Shown here piece by piece: positions 1 to 6,532 of a stretch of DNA of 11,819 nucleotides. The translations under genes were made by a program, and so were the position numbers. Source of the stretch: Anaerolineales bacterium UBA5069. GTDB taxonomy: Bacteria > Chloroflexota > Anaerolineae > Caldilineales > Caldilineaceae. How positions within the stretch are numbered: the stretch's first letter is position 1; every line of letters begins with the position of its first letter. The notes under the pieces were generated by a model. That model was not told the DNA's origin and did not search any database. It saw nothing but the letters and a program-made list of their open reading frames with translations. The stretch lies in assembly GCA_002415895.1 (NCBI GenBank), contig DIAV01000112.1:1-11819 (forward strand), in the 5' to 3' direction.

Positions 1-474
1 CTGTGCAGCCTCTGCGGCCTCGTTCACAACCATCTGGGATTTGGCCACAACGCTCTCTGCGGCTTCCACGGCCTTGACGCCAATCTCCTCAACGGTCTCG
101 GCGGCCGGGTGGCTCACATACTGGCTCCACACCTTCTGCATGGACTTGCTTACTTTATCGGCCTGAACGGTTACATCCTTCGCGACATCCTTGGCAGTCT
201 CTTCAGCGGTGTGCGCAAGCTTCGTCACTTCACCGGGGAAATCCTTCTGATAGGCCTTGACGACCTTGGTCAATTCTTTCTCGACCTGCTCGCCCCGCTT
301 CTCGGCCTTCTCCACCCACTTCCAGCCGTCGGCGTAAACGGACTTGCCGGCATCGTACCCCATGCCCCACATGCCCAGATAGGCAAGCATGGCCTTGCGG
401 CCCATTTCGCGCGCCTTCTTGGAATTGTCTTCAACGTTTTCCTGAACTGCGCGCATGTTAATCTTGGCGGTCAT
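1..474 (-). CDS. phasin-like polyhydroxyalkanoate granule protein (3' end beyond window)
   Basis: The frame is open from an ATG at 474 to the window edge (158 residues, no stop reached). The start is supported by AAGGAG at 481-486, 6 bases upstream. Residues 22-70 resemble the PhaI/PhaF phasin family: an Arg/Lys-flanked aliphatic helix (RKAMLAYLGMWGMGYDAG) followed by a charged amphipathic helix (WVEKAEKRGEQVEKELTKVV). The rest is a Lys/Glu/Ala/Val-rich stretch likely to be helical or coiled-coil, with no signal peptide or membrane segment. Phasins of this family coat polyhydroxyalkanoate granules in the cytoplasm and affect their number and size. The gene has its own promoter and operators (636-686) and a leader of about 177 nt, so it is probably regulated separately from the genes upstream. 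A generic stress-type helical protein (YtxH- or apolipoprotein-like) is the main alternative. The family call is by eye only, and no PHA synthase is visible here. Confidence 0.65.
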   Translation of the reverse strand, partial: MTAKINMRAVQENVEDNSKKAREMGRKAMLAYLGMWGMGYDAGKSVYADGWKWVEKAEKRGEQVEKELTKVVKAYQKDFPGEVTKLAHTAEETAKDVAKDVTVQADKVSKSMQKVWSQYVSHPAAETVEEIGVKAVEAAESVVAKSQMVVNEAAEAAQ

Positions 475-532
475 CTTGTGCTCCTTCGTGCAGGTGTTGC
501 CTGCTGCTGTGACTATGGCTTACGTTAGCTGA

Positions 533-551
533 CATTGGCACATTGCCAATG
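533..551. promoter_or_regulatory. 19-bp perfect palindrome in the phasin leader
   Basis: CATTGGCA and TGCCAATG are exact inverted arms around a 3-nt CAT centre. The site lies about 59-77 nt upstream of the phasin start, inside the predicted transcript leader. It could be a protein-binding operator or an RNA hairpin. No T-tract follows it on the minus strand, so a terminator is unlikely. A weaker hairpin, CGCTTG-N3-CAAGCG, lies nearby at 587-601. Confidence 0.5.
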
Positions 552-635
552 ATTGCATTTGCCTGTCAAAAACGCATCATCGCATTCGCTTGCGTCAAGC
601 GCCATCACAACACGGTTCATGCCCATCCCGCGGCG

Positions 636-650
636 TGACGCAGCGCGTTA
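636..650. promoter_or_regulatory. operator box 2 (TGACGC-N3-GCGTTA) at the predicted phasin transcription start
   Basis: The half-sites TGACGC and GCGTTA form a dyad of the pattern TRACGC-N3-GCGTYA. The box starts right at the expected start of transcription (about 651) of the promoter at 658-686, where a bound repressor would block initiation. It matches box 1 (662-676), with centres 26 bp apart. A further TGACGCA half-site occurs on the minus strand at 591-597. The cognate regulator is not identifiable from this window. Confidence 0.6.
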
Positions 651-657
651 CAACTCC

Positions 658-686
658 AATATAACGCACTGCGTCACGATTGTCAA
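658..686 (-). promoter_or_regulatory. sigma-70 promoter of the phasin-like gene
   Basis: On the minus strand, TTGACA (686-681) and TATATT (663-658) are separated by exactly 17 bp. The predicted start of transcription is near 651, giving a leader of about 177 nt before the ATG at 474. The spacer contains operator box 1, and box 2 covers the first transcribed bases, so the promoter looks built for repression. Confidence 0.75.
662..676. promoter_or_regulatory. operator box 1 (TAACGC-N3-GCGTCA) within the phasin promoter spacer
   Basis: This is a dyad TRACGC-N3-GCGTYA lying mostly in the 17-bp spacer between -35 and -10 and overlapping the first bases of the -10. Like box 2 it carries one TGACGC and one TAACGC half, in the opposite order, so the pair also forms a larger inverted repeat (14 of 15 positions) around the 11-nt segment 651-661. 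The position suggests competition with RNA polymerase. Confidence 0.6.
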
Positions 687-730
687 GATGCGCGCGCAAA
701 TTGATCCGAAGATTTGCAAAACGAATGCAA

Positions 731-1024
731 TCAGTCTACAGGCGATTGCATTTCATTGCTCGCGCGCCAGTAATGCGCACGCGAGCGCTCGAGCAGCCCG
801 GCATCCACCAGATAGCGCCGCAGGGTGGCATGATCTATGGCATGGCCCGCCAGCCGCGCATTGACCTCTGCCTCGCGATAAAGCTGTCCCGGTGCAAACT
901 GCTCTGCCAGCCACGCCAGCACCAGCGCACGCGCTGCGGCGCGCGCTGGATACTGACGCAAGCGGCCGTCGCGTACATAGCGCGCAAGGAGTTCGGCGTC
1001 GCTGGGATCTTGTTGTGTTCCCAA
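731..1024 (-). CDS. DUF2087 domain protein, 97 aa
   Basis: Nearly the whole protein fits the DUF2087 family. The opening segment (residues 11-30, ARYVRDGRLRQYPAR) leads to a helix (ALVLAWLAEQF), then YREAEVN (49-55), and the C-terminal block DHATLRRYLVDAGLLER...YWR (64-87). The function of the family is not established; the fold is small and winged-helix-like, and the domain often sits behind a DNA-binding domain in larger proteins. I chose a TTG start at 1024 because AAGGGAG lies 6 bases upstream. A longer in-frame version from a GTG at 1090 (119 aa) adds residues with no family resemblance and no ribosome site. It is the last gene after the glycosyltransferase, 115 bases downstream. That gap shows only a 9-bp direct repeat (GCATGCGCA at 1063-1071 and 1106-1114) and no clear promoter. 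Confidence 0.75.
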   Translation of the reverse strand: MGTQQDPSDAELLARYVRDGRLRQYPARAAARALVLAWLAEQFAPGQLYREAEVNARLAGHAIDHATLRRYLVDAGLLERSRAHYWRASNEMQSPVD

Positions 1025-1139
1025 GGCTTTCTCCCTTTCGGTGCATCGGGGCCAAGAGTCATGCATGCGCAGTGGGCGAGGTTGCGCCACAGCGGCGTAT
1101 CGCTCGCATGCGCATCATGGTTGATATGGGCAGAGCCAT

Positions 1140-4010
1140 TCAGGGAATCTGCACCATACCCAGGTCCACGGCATCGTCGGGGAAACGAGTGCCGTTGCTG
1201 TCAAGCGCAGGCAGCCGCGCAAGGCTGCGCGCATCGTACAGCCCGACAATCAGGCGATAGGCGCCCGGCGCCAGCCCCTCCGGCAGCGCGAGCGTGCGCG
1301 TGTCCGTAACATATTCGCCTGCCACCCACTGCGTTGTGGGCCTGCCGCCGGGAGGCGCATCATTTTGCGCCGCCAGGGCGCCATCGCCGGCCAGCAACTG
1401 CAACGTGGCCACATAGGGGTCCGCGGGCGGCGCCAGCGCCTGCCAGACGATCTCGACGGGCAGCAGATTGGCAGCGGCTTCGCCGACGGTTGCGCCCGCG
1501 AGGGCAACCGTATCGCCCACCTGTGCCGCAATGTGCGTGGCAAAAGGGGGTGGCGTCATCACATGCGTGGAGGGGCGCACGAGCAGCGGCCCCAGCACAA
1601 TGGCATCTGCCGCTGCGCCACTGTCTGTCGCGCTGCCCTCTGTCGCGCTGCCGAGGGCCAGTGTCAGCGCTGCAGTGCCTTCACGCGCATCGGCAGGCAC
1701 GCGCAGGCGCACACGCTGGCAGAAGAAATCGCCCGCCTGCATGGCGACGGTGGGGGCCAGTACAATTTCGCCCAGCGGCGCGCTGCCCTGCCCATGTTGC
1801 AGGCCAACAACTGCGGGCAGGGCGTGCAGGGGTGTTGCGGCGCGCAGGTAAAGATCAAGTGCAAAGGGAGTGCCCGGCTGCAACTCCTCCGTGCCGTGAA
1901 GCGCATAGCCCTCAACCACAAGCGAACCCAGCGGCTGCGTAATGGGAATGGTGGGCGTCAGTGCACCATCCGGCAGCGGCAGAACGGGCAGCGTCACCTC
2001 TCCGGCCAGCGCAGTGTCGCCCGGTGCGCCCAAACGCGGGCGGCGTGCGTTCTCTGCCGCATATTCGTACCAGCCCACCAGCGCCTGCACATGATCTCCG
2101 CCTGCACAGAGATCAATCAGTTCGGGCTGCATGCGATCAATCACGCGCTCGCCAGGCGACCAATAGGGCGTCTGGTAGGAACCGTCACCGGGGAGACGGT
2201 CGGCCTGCGCCACGCGCGTGCCGTCCACATCAATCAAATGCATAAAGCTCGTGAGGTTGCGAAAGGTGTGCGCCTCGGATTGCCAGAAGAGGTTAATGGC
2301 GCCGGTGGACGCGGTACCAGGCACAGGCTGCATACCGAGGAAGGTGGGCGCGTCGTCAAAGCGCGCCTCAATGGGGTCCCGGGGTGCAAAGCCAGGGGGC
2401 CATTCCTGTGCAGCAGCCGCGTCAAGGGTCACCAGTGTCAACAAAGGGCGGTCGTAACGATCGGGTATCGTTTCCACCGTGGGATTCTCCCACAGCGCGG
2501 CAAAGGCCTCGGCCTGCGCGCCTTCTTCGGGGGTAAAGGCATAGGCGGCGCCCCCTGTGGCGGGCAGCACCACCGTGTCTGTGGCGTCAAGCATCTTGAT
2601 GCCGCTGCCCTCGCGCGCATAGACAAGCGTTGCGTGCTCGGCCCACAACGGCGACAGATAGACCTGGTGCGTACTTTGACGGGCACGCAGGGTGTCCAGC
2701 GCATCCAGCTTGTCAACGTCGTAGGCGTAGTAGACCTGCGTTTGGCGCGGGAAACGCACAAAGTAGTCGTTCACTGTAATCACAAGGCTTGCCACCAGCA
2801 TTGCACCCGCCAGCCCGTAGCCCAGCATGGGGCGCGGCCAGGGGCGCGTCACAATCCACGTAAGCCCCAGCGCCACGGGAAGCAGCGCCGCAGGTAGTGA
2901 GGCCAGCGTGCGCGAGTAGTTGGGGGCCGCCTCACTCAGCACCGACGGCGCGAGCATGACGATAACCCAGAGCAGCAGCAGCCACAGGGCGTCGATGTCG
3001 GGGTCCGCTTCCTGGGCCGGGCCAGGCTCCCGGGCCGGATTCCCGCCGCGCCGCCCGCGCACAATCAGCCGCTGCGCCCACACCACCACGCCAATCACAA
3101 AGGGGATGGAGATGACCCAATCGAGCGTGGGCCTGCCTGCCATGCCGTGCGTCCAGTCCAGATCGCCGTAGAAGGAGAACATGCCCAGCACATGCAGCAC
3201 ATTGTCGGCCAGCAGCAGCAGGGGGCTGGCTTCACCACTCACGCGTTCGGCAAAGATGGAGACTTCGGCGCTGTGGCCAAAGAAGAATGCAGGGTTGCGC
3301 AGAAAGGTGAATCCCAAAGGCAGGAAGACGACGACCGCCGCTGCGCCCGCCACCAGCAGCAGGCCGCCCGCGCGCTCCAGCCGCAGCCGTCGCTCGTGCG
3401 GGTGGCGGATGAGTAGGACAATGGTATAGGCAATCAGCACAACGGGGGCAAGGCGGCCCGTGGGGTTGGCGTAGACGCTGAGGCCCAGCACCACACCCGC
3501 GCCAATGGCCCAGAGCAGCCGGCGCGTGCGCCCCGCGGCATGTGTGGCCGCCCAGTACATGCCAAAGAGCGCGCTGAGAATGACCGGCATCGTGATGACG
3601 CGAATGCCGTAGTGGCTGAAGTGAATGTGCCAATAGGAGATGGCCAGTGCCAGCGCGCCAAACGCGGCCATCATGCGGCTGTTGCGCCGCAGCAGCGCGC
3701 GCAGCAGCAGGTAGGTTGCCGCCACCGCCAGCGTGCCCCAGATGGCCGAAGCCGCCCGAAAGACCGCGGGCGACGAGCCGAAGAGCCAGATCAGCCCGGC
3801 CTGAAAGTAGGTGTAGAGTACTTCGCGCCCACCATTGGCAGGCAGAAAGAGCGGGAAGTTGCCGTCCAGCACCTGCTCGGCGTCAAGGGCGTTGTACGCT
3901 TCATCAAACTGAAAACCGGGCGGCACGGCGCCAATCTGATAGAAGCGCAGTGCAGCCCCAAGCAGGGTGATTGCCAGCAGCAGAATGGTATCGCGACGGT
4001 TCCAGCGCAC
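1140..4010 (-). CDS. GT-C (GT39/ArnT-like) membrane glycosyltransferase with beta-rich C-terminal region
   Basis: This 956-residue protein starts with a membrane helix (8-22). The first outside loop carries FQFDEAYNALDA, with D36-E37 as the acidic pair typical of the catalytic loop of GT-C enzymes that use lipid-phosphate sugar donors. About ten further hydrophobic segments follow up to residue 412. Segment 356-382 (APSVLSEAAPNYSRTLASLP and on) matches the later conserved loop of GT39-like proteins. Residues 413-956 look soluble and extracytoplasmic. They contain at least two, probably three, related beta-sandwich modules (about 551-680, 692-815 and 820-956) with repeated motifs such as VAQADRLPGDG/AAQNDAPPGG, WSPGE/WVAGE and GWYEY/GLYDA. 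The likely role is transfer of a sugar to a lipid or protein on the outer face of the membrane; the acceptor is unknown. The start is a GTG, fixed by an in-frame TGA two codons upstream; there is no clear ribosome site. It follows the thioredoxin-like gene by 102 bases. Confidence 0.8.
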   Translation of the reverse strand: MRWNRRDTILLLAITLLGAALRFYQIGAVPPGFQFDEAYNALDAEQVLDGNFPLFLPANGGREVLYTYFQAGLIWLFGSSPAVFRAASAIWGTLAVAATYLLLRALLRRNSRMMAAFGALALAISYWHIHFSHYGIRVITMPVILSALFGMYWAATHAAGRTRRLLWAIGAGVVLGLSVYANPTGRLAPVVLIAYTIVLLIRHPHERRLRLERAGGLLLVAGAAAVVVFLPLGFTFLRNPAFFFGHSAEVSIFAERVSGEASPLLLLADNVLHVLGMFSFYGDLDWTHGMAGRPTLDWVISIPFVIGVVVWAQRLIVRGRRGGNPAREPGPAQEADPDIDALWLLLLWVIVMLAPSVLSEAAPNYSRTLASLPAALLPVALGLTWIVTRPWPRPMLGYGLAGAMLVASLVITVNDYFVRFPRQTQVYYAYDVDKLDALDTLRARQSTHQVYLSPLWAEHATLVYAREGSGIKMLDATDTVVLPATGGAAYAFTPEEGAQAEAFAALWENPTVETIPDRYDRPLLTLVTLDAAAAQEWPPGFAPRDPIEARFDDAPTFLGMQPVPGTASTGAINLFWQSEAHTFRNLTSFMHLIDVDGTRVAQADRLPGDGSYQTPYWSPGERVIDRMQPELIDLCAGGDHVQALVGWYEYAAENARRPRLGAPGDTALAGEVTLPVLPLPDGALTPTIPITQPLGSLVVEGYALHGTEELQPGTPFALDLYLRAATPLHALPAVVGLQHGQGSAPLGEIVLAPTVAMQAGDFFCQRVRLRVPADAREGTAALTLALGSATEGSATDSGAAADAIVLGPLLVRPSTHVMTPPPFATHIAAQVGDTVALAGATVGEAAANLLPVEIVWQALAPPADPYVATLQLLAGDGALAAQNDAPPGGRPTTQWVAGEYVTDTRTLALPEGLAPGAYRLIVGLYDARSLARLPALDSNGTRFPDDAVDLGMVQIP

Positions 4011-4112
4011 GGTTCACCGCGGGGTTAGGGTGCGCCTGCGCGTGGCGGCAATGCTTGGCTGCAATGCACAACAGCGCACAGGCAATGAGGGCAATGTGAG
4101 CGGCAGCAGAGA

Positions 4113-4661
4113 TCAGGCCGCTGGGCCGATTGTACCCGATGGCGTGGAAGGCAGAGAATCGCGGCGGGCGTCGGCAGGCGCGCCGGTGAGTAGTGTCCCC
4201 AGGCAGGCAACGCTTTGCGCCACAAGGTCGGCCCCGGTAAAAGGGCCGTAACACTGCCATGCGCCATCAATCACAAGCGCCGTGGGCTGCTTGCCGCCAT
4301 CGTGGATACCCAGCGATGCAGAGACCTTGCCCGCACCATCCAGCAGGATAAGGATGTAATCGGCAGGATCCAGTTCGACGGGCAGTTCGCGCGCCGCATC
4401 CCGGTAGGCTGCGCCAAGCATTGCTTCGGCCACGCCATGCACAAGGCGGGGCACACCCTGCAGGCTGACCACACTGCCCACAAGCAGCGTCTGCGCCAAC
4501 GGCCAGCGCGTGCGCACAGCATTCTGCAGCGCGCGCACAGTCTCAATGCCATGCTGATTATGAAAGAGCAGCAGCAGCGGGCGGCCTGCACAGGTGGCGC
4601 GGTTGATGGTGCGCCCGGACGTGATGGCCTTGAGGGAGAATTCGGGGGTTGGTGAGAACAT
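4113..4661 (-). CDS. thioredoxin-fold (redoxin-like) protein lacking CxxC
   Basis: The 182-residue protein has the layout of an AhpC/TSA-type redoxin. A first strand (GRPLLLLFHNQHG, 26-38) leads into a helix. The helix is followed by a second strand (TLLVGSVV), the stretch DYILILLDGAGKVSASLGI (101-119), the cis-Pro-like turn QPTALVIDG (125-133) and a final helix. Where active redoxins have CxxC after the first strand, this one has HNQHGIE. Its only cysteines are C24, C137 and C153, so a normal dithiol mechanism is unlikely. The last 20 residues are Pro/Ser/Ala-rich and probably disordered. No signal peptide is visible. The ATG at 4661 has no good ribosome site. It is transcribed away from the metal regulator at 4893 and precedes the glycosyltransferase in the same direction. 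It could be a non-catalytic binding or sensing protein; function is not assignable. Confidence 0.55.
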   Translation of the reverse strand: MFSPTPEFSLKAITSGRTINRATCAGRPLLLLFHNQHGIETVRALQNAVRTRWPLAQTLLVGSVVSLQGVPRLVHGVAEAMLGAAYRDAARELPVELDPADYILILLDGAGKVSASLGIHDGGKQPTALVIDGAWQCYGPFTGADLVAQSVACLGTLLTGAPADARRDSLPSTPSGTIGPAA

Positions 4662-4812
4662 AGGTGAAGGATTAAGACTGAATGATCATTGGCGTGCAGG
4701 GCATCATAACATAACGCGCGCCGCCGACAGCCATACACAGGCGCGCAGCCTCCCTGATCGGACGTAGCCGCAACCGCCCAGAGGAAACGTGACCTGCGAC
4801 CACGCCGGCAAA
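4662..4812. other. divergent intergenic region, left part
   Basis: Together with 4813-4892 this separates the minus-strand redoxin-like gene from the plus-strand metal regulator. It contains a 10-bp perfect palindrome, AATGATCATT (4681-4690), 20 bases upstream of the redoxin-like start. A TATGAT on the minus strand (4708-4703) may be its -10, but no matching -35 is visible. A second TGATCA occurs at 4863-4868 in front of the regulator. No coding sequence is convincing here. Confidence 0.4.
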
Positions 4813-4841
4813 TTGACAGCCCACGCGCGCTGCTCTATAAT
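4813..4841 (+). promoter_or_regulatory. exact-consensus sigma-70 promoter of the metal regulator/Nudix operon
   Basis: TTGACA (4813-4818) and TATAAT (4836-4841) are separated by 17 bp, a perfect consensus. Transcription should begin near 4848, leaving a leader of about 45 nt. The segment TTCGCCTTAA (4841-4850) overlapping the start resembles one half of the Bacillus MntR box (TTTGCCTTAA), but the other half does not match, so autoregulation is only a possibility. Confidence 0.8.
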
Positions 4842-4892
4842 TCGCCTTAATATTTCTAACGTTGATCATAATAATGTACTTCAGCCCCACCC

Positions 4893-5684
4893 ATGCAAAC
4901 ATTCTGCGGCTTGACGACCGATGGCATGCTCGAGTATCTGGCGGCCATCTACAAACTCATCGAAGGTGAGGATAGCGCCACGGCGACCAGCAAGGTCACC
5001 ACAACGGCGCTGTCGGAGAAGATGCATGTCTCACCTGCGGCCGCCAGCAGCATGCTCAAGCGCCTTGAGGAGACGGGCTTTGTCGAGCGCTCGAACGTGG
5101 ACGGCATTACCCTCACACAGCAGGGCGTGCTGGCCGCGCTCCAGCTTATCCGTCGCCACCGCTTGCTTGAGGTCTTTCTGATCCAGGTGATGGGCTTTAC
5201 GTGGGACCAGGTGGATTCTGAAGCGCACCGCCTGGAGCACGCCGTGAGCAGTGCCTTTGAGGAACGCATGGACGCGCTCTGCGGCTTCCCCAGCCACTGC
5301 CCCCACGGCGACCCGATTCCCACCAAGGATGGCGTGCTGCCCGTGGAGACGTTGCTGCCGCTGACCTCGCTTAAGCCGGGGCAAGCGGGTGTGCTGCGGC
5401 GCGTGGGCATACGCGACGCGCGTGTTTTACGCTATCTCACGCGCCTTTCGCTGGAGCCGGGCCAGAGCCTGCGCATGGTGGACGTTGCCCCCTTTCGCGG
5501 CCCTGTGACCATGGAACTGCTGGGCGAGACCCCCGCTGCATATGTCAATGGCGTCAATGGTGATGGCGCGCTGAAGAATGGCATGGTCAACGGCACGCAC
5601 AATGGCGGCGCGCCGGCCACTACCCAGATTCTGGGCCATGAACTGGCCGAGCAGCTCTTTGTACTGCCATCCACTTTCTCCTGA
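4893..5684 (+). CDS. DtxR/MntR-family metal-dependent transcriptional regulator
   Basis: The 263-residue protein has the three domains of the family. A winged helix (about 8-78) carries the recognition segment VSPAAASSMLKRLEETGFV. The metal-binding dimerisation domain (79-143) contains RRHRLLEVFL and SEAHRLEH and ends in GDPIP. An SH3/FeoA-like domain follows (about 150-263). Candidate ligands are E14, H89, E93, E110, H112, E115 and H116. E14 sits where MntR has Asp8 and DtxR has Met10, and H112 replaces DtxR Cys102, so manganese or iron are both possible. The final domain is split by an unusual Asn/Gly-rich insertion (residues about 212-237). The start is the first ATG after the promoter; no good ribosome site is visible, and M12 is an alternative. 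The protein probably controls metal uptake genes elsewhere; a Nudix gene follows by 20 bases. Confidence 0.88.
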   Translation: MQTFCGLTTDGMLEYLAAIYKLIEGEDSATATSKVTTTALSEKMHVSPAAASSMLKRLEETGFVERSNVDGITLTQQGVLAALQLIRRHRLLEVFLIQVMGFTWDQVDSEAHRLEHAVSSAFEERMDALCGFPSHCPHGDPIPTKDGVLPVETLLPLTSLKPGQAGVLRRVGIRDARVLRYLTRLSLEPGQSLRMVDVAPFRGPVTMELLGETPAAYVNGVNGDGALKNGMVNGTHNGGAPATTQILGHELAEQLFVLPSTFS

Positions 5685-5704
5685 AGCTCCTGAATTGCGG
5701 CCCC

Positions 5705-6130
5705 ATGAAGACAATCTACTACGAATCCGCCGGCAGCGTGGTCATTCACAATGGTCACATGCTACTGCTCGATCGCCCCGGGCGCGGCGAAGTGCGCCTG
5801 CCCAAGGGGCACATTGACCCCGGCGAGAGCCCTGCCATGTGCGCCCTGCGCGAGACAACCGAAGAGAGCGGCTACGCCGATCTCGAGATTGTGACGGATC
5901 TGGGCATGAATGATGTGGAGTTTACCAACGGCAACAAGAATGTCGTGCGCACCGAACACTACTTCCTTGTGCGCTTGCGCAGCGAACGCATGACGCGCCG
6001 CACGGAAAACGACGCCGCCCAGTTTACTGTCTTATGGGTGGCTCTGGATGAGGCCGTGGCCCGCCTGACCTTTGAGGCCGAGCAGGCAGTGGCAGTCGCA
6101 GCGTTGGCGGCGCACGCCAAAAGCGCGTAG
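5705..6130 (+). CDS. Nudix hydrolase
   Basis: The protein has 141 residues, a normal length for a single-domain Nudix enzyme. The Nudix box lies at residues 35-57 and fits G-x5-E-x7-RE-x2-EE-x-G: G35, E41, R49, E50, E53, E54 and G56. The last two glutamates and E50 would bind the divalent metal. The preceding RLPKGHIDPGE is the form common in diadenosine-polyphosphate and inositol-polyphosphate-type members, so cleavage of a nucleoside or polyphosphate linkage is likely, but the substrate cannot be read from sequence. It follows the metal regulator by 20 bases without a recognisable ribosome site and probably shares its transcript. The operon ends at the terminator 6157-6189. Confidence 0.9.
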   Translation: MKTIYYESAGSVVIHNGHMLLLDRPGRGEVRLPKGHIDPGESPAMCALRETTEESGYADLEIVTDLGMNDVEFTNGNKNVVRTEHYFLVRLRSERMTRRTENDAAQFTVLWVALDEAVARLTFEAEQAVAVAALAAHAKSA

Positions 6131-6156
6131 GCGTCGCCCCTCTATATACGCAAAGC

Positions 6157-6189
6157 AAAGAGGCAGCGCCACTGTGGCGCCGCCTCTTT
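6157..6189. terminator. strong, probably bidirectional intrinsic terminator
   Basis: Arms AAAGAGGC (6157-6164) and GCCTCTTT (6182-6189) pair, then after one A/C mismatch GCGCCA and TGGCGC pair around a CTG loop. The stem ends in runs of A and T, so each strand reads CTCTTT at the 3' base of the hairpin, continuing CGTTT on plus and GCTTTG on minus. It sits between the convergent Nudix gene and IF-1 gene. Confidence 0.85.
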
Positions 6190-6274
6190 CGTTTCGGCTC
6201 TGCACTGCGTATTGGAGACTGCCACCGCGTTGCAGCACGCGCGCAGGCCACTTGCTCGCCCGCGCACAAACTAC

Positions 6275-6496
6275 CTAGGTGCGGTGGCGGTATGTAATGC
6301 GCCCCTTGGTCAGATCGTATGAGCTCATTTCCACCTTCACGCGGTCACCCAGCAAAACGCGAATATAGTACTTTCGCATCTTGCCCGAAAGGTACGCGAG
6401 CACGGTGTGCCCATTCTCCAACTCCACGCGGAACATGGCGTTGGGCAGTGTATCAACGATCTTGCCGTCCAGGGTAATGGTCTCTTCTGAAGACAT
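6275..6496 (-). CDS. infA: translation initiation factor IF-1
   Basis: The 73-residue protein is a single OB-fold with the IF-1 hallmarks: [34 protein letters not shown] and a C-terminal [17 protein letters not shown]-1 binds the ribosomal A-site on the 30S subunit and aids start-codon selection. The ATG at 6496 is preceded by GGAGG three bases upstream (GGAGGAATATG) and gives the standard length; an upstream in-frame extension to 6529 is not family-like. In most bacteria this gene lies in the large ribosomal protein cluster. Here it follows bS21 by 143 bases and ends at the shared terminator region, so it may be a relocated or second copy. Confidence 0.95.
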   Translation of the reverse strand: MSSEETITLDGKIVDTLPNAMFRVELENGHTVLAYLSGKMRKYYIRVLLGDRVKVEMSSYDLTKGRITYRHRT

Positions 6497-6532
6497 ATTC
6501 CTCCAACACGTTCTGCGGCGTGAAACCACCGA

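Noticed and set aside
109..528. Plus-strand hydrophobic open frame at the left edge
   Set aside because: It is antisense to the phasin-like gene, which has a good ribosome site, a promoter and family-like sequence.
564..569. Second promoter for the phasin gene starting from TTGACA on the minus strand
   Set aside because: No acceptable -10 lies 16-19 bp downstream; the best candidate, CAATGT, is poor.
711..732. Imperfect hairpin at the DUF2087 stop codon as a terminator
   Set aside because: The stem is short and bulged (GATTTGCA against TGCAATC) and has no T-tract on the minus strand.
1365..2897. Long plus-strand open frame (510 codons) opposite the glycosyltransferase
   Set aside because: It is antisense to a well-supported gene, has Arg/Gln/His/Cys-rich composition with no recognisable domain, and is expected from GC-rich codon usage.
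3904..4260. Minus-strand frame with a hydrophobic stretch spanning the gap between the redoxin-like gene and the glycosyltransferase
   Set aside because: It overlaps both genes in another frame, and the hydrophobic run (LISAAAHIALIACALLCIAA) is short and isolated. No ribosome site or family resemblance supports it.
6497..6529. N-terminal extension of IF-1 by 11 codons
   Set aside because: The extension ([11 protein letters not shown]) is not family-like and would contain the GGAGG site that serves the ATG at 6496.
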